DNA from: Chryseobacterium antibioticum
GTDB taxonomy: Bacteria; Bacteroidota; Bacteroidia; Flavobacteriales; Weeksellaceae
Length of the DNA stretch: 64,000 nucleotides
Reading direction: 5' to 3'
Assembly: GCF_012927325.1 (NCBI RefSeq)
Contig: NZ_JABBGI010000007.1
Span: 124,001-188,000, forward strand
The position numbers were made by a program, and so were the translations under genes. The first letter of the stretch is position 1. Each line of letters starts with the position of its first letter. The notes beneath the pieces were generated by a model. That model ran no database searches, had not been told where the DNA came from, and was given only the letters and a program-made list of their open reading frames with translations. Positions 62,238 to 64,000 of the stretch are shown piece after piece.

Positions 62238-64000
62238 TTATTTTTTGATAAGTTTAGTATTGTATGTGTTTTTGTCATCTTTAAGAGTGATCACATACAT
62301 TCCTTTGATCAGTGATGCAACATTAATTCTGTTGTTGCCATCTGTCTGACCTTGCTGAACTAATCTTCCGTCTGCACTGAAAATGCTGTAATCAGCTTTT
62401 CCTTTGAGGTTTTTAACTTCCACGAAAGTATCTGCCGGGTTTGGATAGATAGAAATTTCAGATGTTTTTGTCCCATTTACATCATTTACGGCTAATCCGC
62501 TTGTGATTTTCACTGAAAGATCCATCACGCTTCCTGCCTGGTTAGTATTTCCACAAGCACTGTTCAATGCTAAATTGAAGTTTCCAGCCACTCTCATTCT
62601 TAGCAATTTATCTCCGCTGTAAGCTGTTGCAGGAACAGTGAACGTCGCAGTTTCTGTTCTTGTTCCAGCTGCAGAAGCAGAAGTCATTACTTTTTCAGAT
62701 GCTTCAAAAACACCGTTTCTGTTATAATCGATCCATGCATTAACAGTAAATGGATTCTGAGCATAATTGGAAGAGCTTCCTGCAAGTACAGAAACTGTAT
62801 ATTGAACTCCTTTTGTCAGGTTGATGACCTGTGCTGCATTTTCACTTACATCTTTGTAAGATCTGAAAGTTCCGTCTAAATAGTTAATATTAGAAAGTTG
62901 CACACGTGCAATAGTTCCTAACTGATTGATTCCCGTATTCAGTAAACAGTAATCTATTCCTGTTTTTAATCCTTTTGTTTTAAAAGTATAATTTGAAGAA
63001 AAAGCTCCCGGTACGCTGTTTACTACAGCTGCTACCTGCACTTCAAAGTTTGATTCGTCTTCTAAACCTGTAAGAACTACAGAATTTACTGTGCTTGTTG
63101 TATTAGACCAGTTGGTAGTTCCTGCTTTTCTATAATTTACAGAATAAGTCGCAGCTCCCGGTACGCTGTTCCAAGATACTCTTGCTGTTGTTTTGAACAC
63201 TTCAGCATCTACTGTAGAAACTCCTGTTGGCGCTGCTGCAGTAGAGGTAGGTGCTGTCCCTACAGTAACAGCAGGAGATACAGCATAGAATACATTTCCA
63301 ATTGCTGAAATTCTTAATTTAACAGCTCCCGTTAAGCTGGCTGGCATTTGACCTGTATAGCTTCCTGTATTTGGTACAGAAGCCGCTAAATCTGTCCAAG
63401 TAGCTCCGTTATCGGTAGTATAATCTATTTTCACATTGGCCACGTTATAAGGCGCACCCGTAGTATTAGCGACCTCCCATTGTATTGTGTTCGATGCGTT
63501 ATTATATAGAACTGAAGCAGCCGTAAGACCATTAAATTTAAAAGGTCCGTCGTTTCCTACTGTTACTGTTGTTTCAGCCGAAGAAACCATAGGTCTTGTC
63601 ACATTGCCATCTCTTAGTGTAACAGCATACTTTAAAGTTCTAGGAACATAAGTTACTGTTTCCCAATTGGTTTTATCCGTAAGTTTTCCCTCCATTACTG
63701 CGGCAAAGCTCGGGAAATATCTTCTTCCTCCTACTGTTCCGAAATATGATCTTGCTATACTTCCTTCGCTATTGTAGCCCCAACCGCTATCTCCTGAAAT
63801 AGTAGCATTAGCCCCAACACTGTCGTATTGTTCCCATGTGTAGGTAAAAGGATCTCCTTGTGCATCAGTTGCAGAGGCATCCAGGTAGTATGCTGTTCCT
63901 TTTGGAATATTTCTTGCGGTAAGCGGTGAAATTGCAGGTGCCGTATTGGTCGTGATATTCTCAGATGTTCCACAGGTTGTTTTAGCATCAAGACTGATTA
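62238..64000 (-). CDS. Secreted Type IX substrate, 3' part; probably a reprolysin-like metalloprotease
   Basis: The frame is open from the right edge, with no stop to 64000, so the 5' end is outside. The visible 586 residues hold a linker (TYTWEQYDSVGANATISG), a fibronectin-like domain (SVPGAATYSVNYRKAG), a GEVED-like region (VNAWIDYNRNGVFEASEKVMTS) and a C-terminal Type IX tail (ISIYPNPADTFVEVKNLKG...GMYVITLKDDKNTYNTKLIKK). The catalytic domain is not visible; identity as a reprolysin-type protease is from recall of similar Chryseobacterium proteins. Confidence 0.82.
   Translation of the reverse strand, partial: ISLDAKTTCGTSENITTNTAPAISPLTARNIPKGTAYYLDASATDAQGDPFTYTWEQYDSVGANATISGDSGWGYNSEGSIARSYFGTVGGRRYFPSFAAVMEGKLTDKTNWETVTYVPRTLKYAVTLRDGNVTRPMVSSAETTVTVGNDGPFKFNGLTAASVLYNNASNTIQWEVANTTGAPYNVANVKIDYTTDNGATWTDLAASVPNTGSYTGQMPASLTGAVKLRISAIGNVFYAVSPAVTVGTAPTSTAAAPTGVSTVDAEVFKTTARVSWNSVPGAATYSVNYRKAGTTNWSNTTSTVNSVVLTGLEDESNFEVQVAAVVNSVPGAFSSNYTFKTKGLKTGIDYCLLNTGINQLGTIARVQLSNINYLDGTFRSYKDVSENAAQVINLTKGVQYTVSVLAGSSSNYAQNPFTVNAWIDYNRNGVFEASEKVMTSASAAGTRTETATFTVPATAYSGDKLLRMRVAGNFNLALNSACGNTNQAGSVMDLSVKITSGLAVNDVNGTKTSEISIYPNPADTFVEVKNLKGKADYSIFSADGRLVQQGQTDGNNRINVASLIKGMYVITLKDDKNTYNTKLIKK

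Noticed and set aside
63693..64000. Apparent gene start at 63695 with a separate small frame (63755-63991) upstream, as if the gene were broken
   Set aside because: The frame of the 62238 gene reads without a stop from 63695 to the window edge and gives sensible protein, so the gene simply continues outside. The small frame is a shadow.

Overview
The window looks like a chromosomal segment of a Flavobacteriia bacterium of the Chryseobacterium type. The basis is the family-typical gene set (fused CcoNO cbb3 oxidase, Type IX secretion C-terminal tails, DUF4349 and DUF4251 lipoproteins, a 'bacteriocin-like' Cys-rich GG-leader peptide), the AT-rich spacers, the near absence of Shine-Dalgarno sequences, and many copies of the Bacteroidetes promoter (-7 TAnnTTTG, sometimes with TTG 17-23 bases upstream). 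No prophage, insertion sequence, CRISPR array, tRNA or rRNA was seen. Most of the window is core genome.

Layout. 1-6400: tail of an unknown gene, then a complete thiamine operon on the minus strand (thiS-thiC-tenI-like-thiE-thiG-thiH-thiF) behind a TPP riboswitch and a clear promoter. 6.4-9.1 kb: an RluA-type pseudouridine synthase, a small membrane protein, panB and a Crp/Fnr regulator. 9.2-18.1 kb: the cbb3 cytochrome oxidase cluster ccoI-S-NO-Q-P-G-H plus a TauE/SafE-like membrane protein, followed by two paralogous lipoproteins. 19.8-29.6 kb: serS, a flippase/acyltransferase pair, a two-gene iron-sulfur electron-transfer module cotranscribed with an MCE (MlaD) protein, and a PpiD-like foldase. 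29.9-39.3 kb: lon, an AI-2E-type permease, an orphan Cys-rich GG-leader peptide, DoxX, an acyl-CoA dehydrogenase, DUF4349 and TraB/GumN proteins, and an ECF sigma factor with a membrane partner. 39.5-47.2 kb: pgi, a methyltransferase, folD, queE, a polyprenyl-phosphate sugar transferase, mlaE-mlaF and a beta-barrel protein. 47.3-54.6 kb: M48 protease, DUF4251 lipoprotein, meaB, two tandem cytochrome c lipoproteins, an enolase-superfamily epimerase and a secreted M36 metalloprotease.

54.7-58.9 kb is the most interesting part. It is a minus-strand RNA/ribosome-repair operon: a basic 244-residue unknown, rtcB, a 120-residue Cys-rich unknown, prfH and a TPR protein. Upstream of its first gene is a strong promoter, then a short Trp-containing reading frame without an ATG, then a strong intrinsic terminator. 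A segment inside the short frame is complementary to the 5' arm of that terminator and could act as antiterminator. This is the architecture of a translation-sensing attenuator, and I infer that the repair operon may be switched on when ribosomes fail to translate the leader. The window ends with an M28 peptidase, a methylmalonyl-CoA mutase large subunit (its helper meaB lies 10 kb away and no small subunit is present) and the 3' part of a large secreted Type IX substrate that runs off the right edge.

How genes fit together: the cco genes build and copper-load a high-affinity terminal oxidase. The divergent Crp/Fnr gene is a natural candidate regulator, though no FNR box was found. MlaD (26.4 kb) and MlaE/MlaF (45.1 kb) are likely parts of one phospholipid transporter split between loci. 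All assignments come from reading the sequence; no database search was run.
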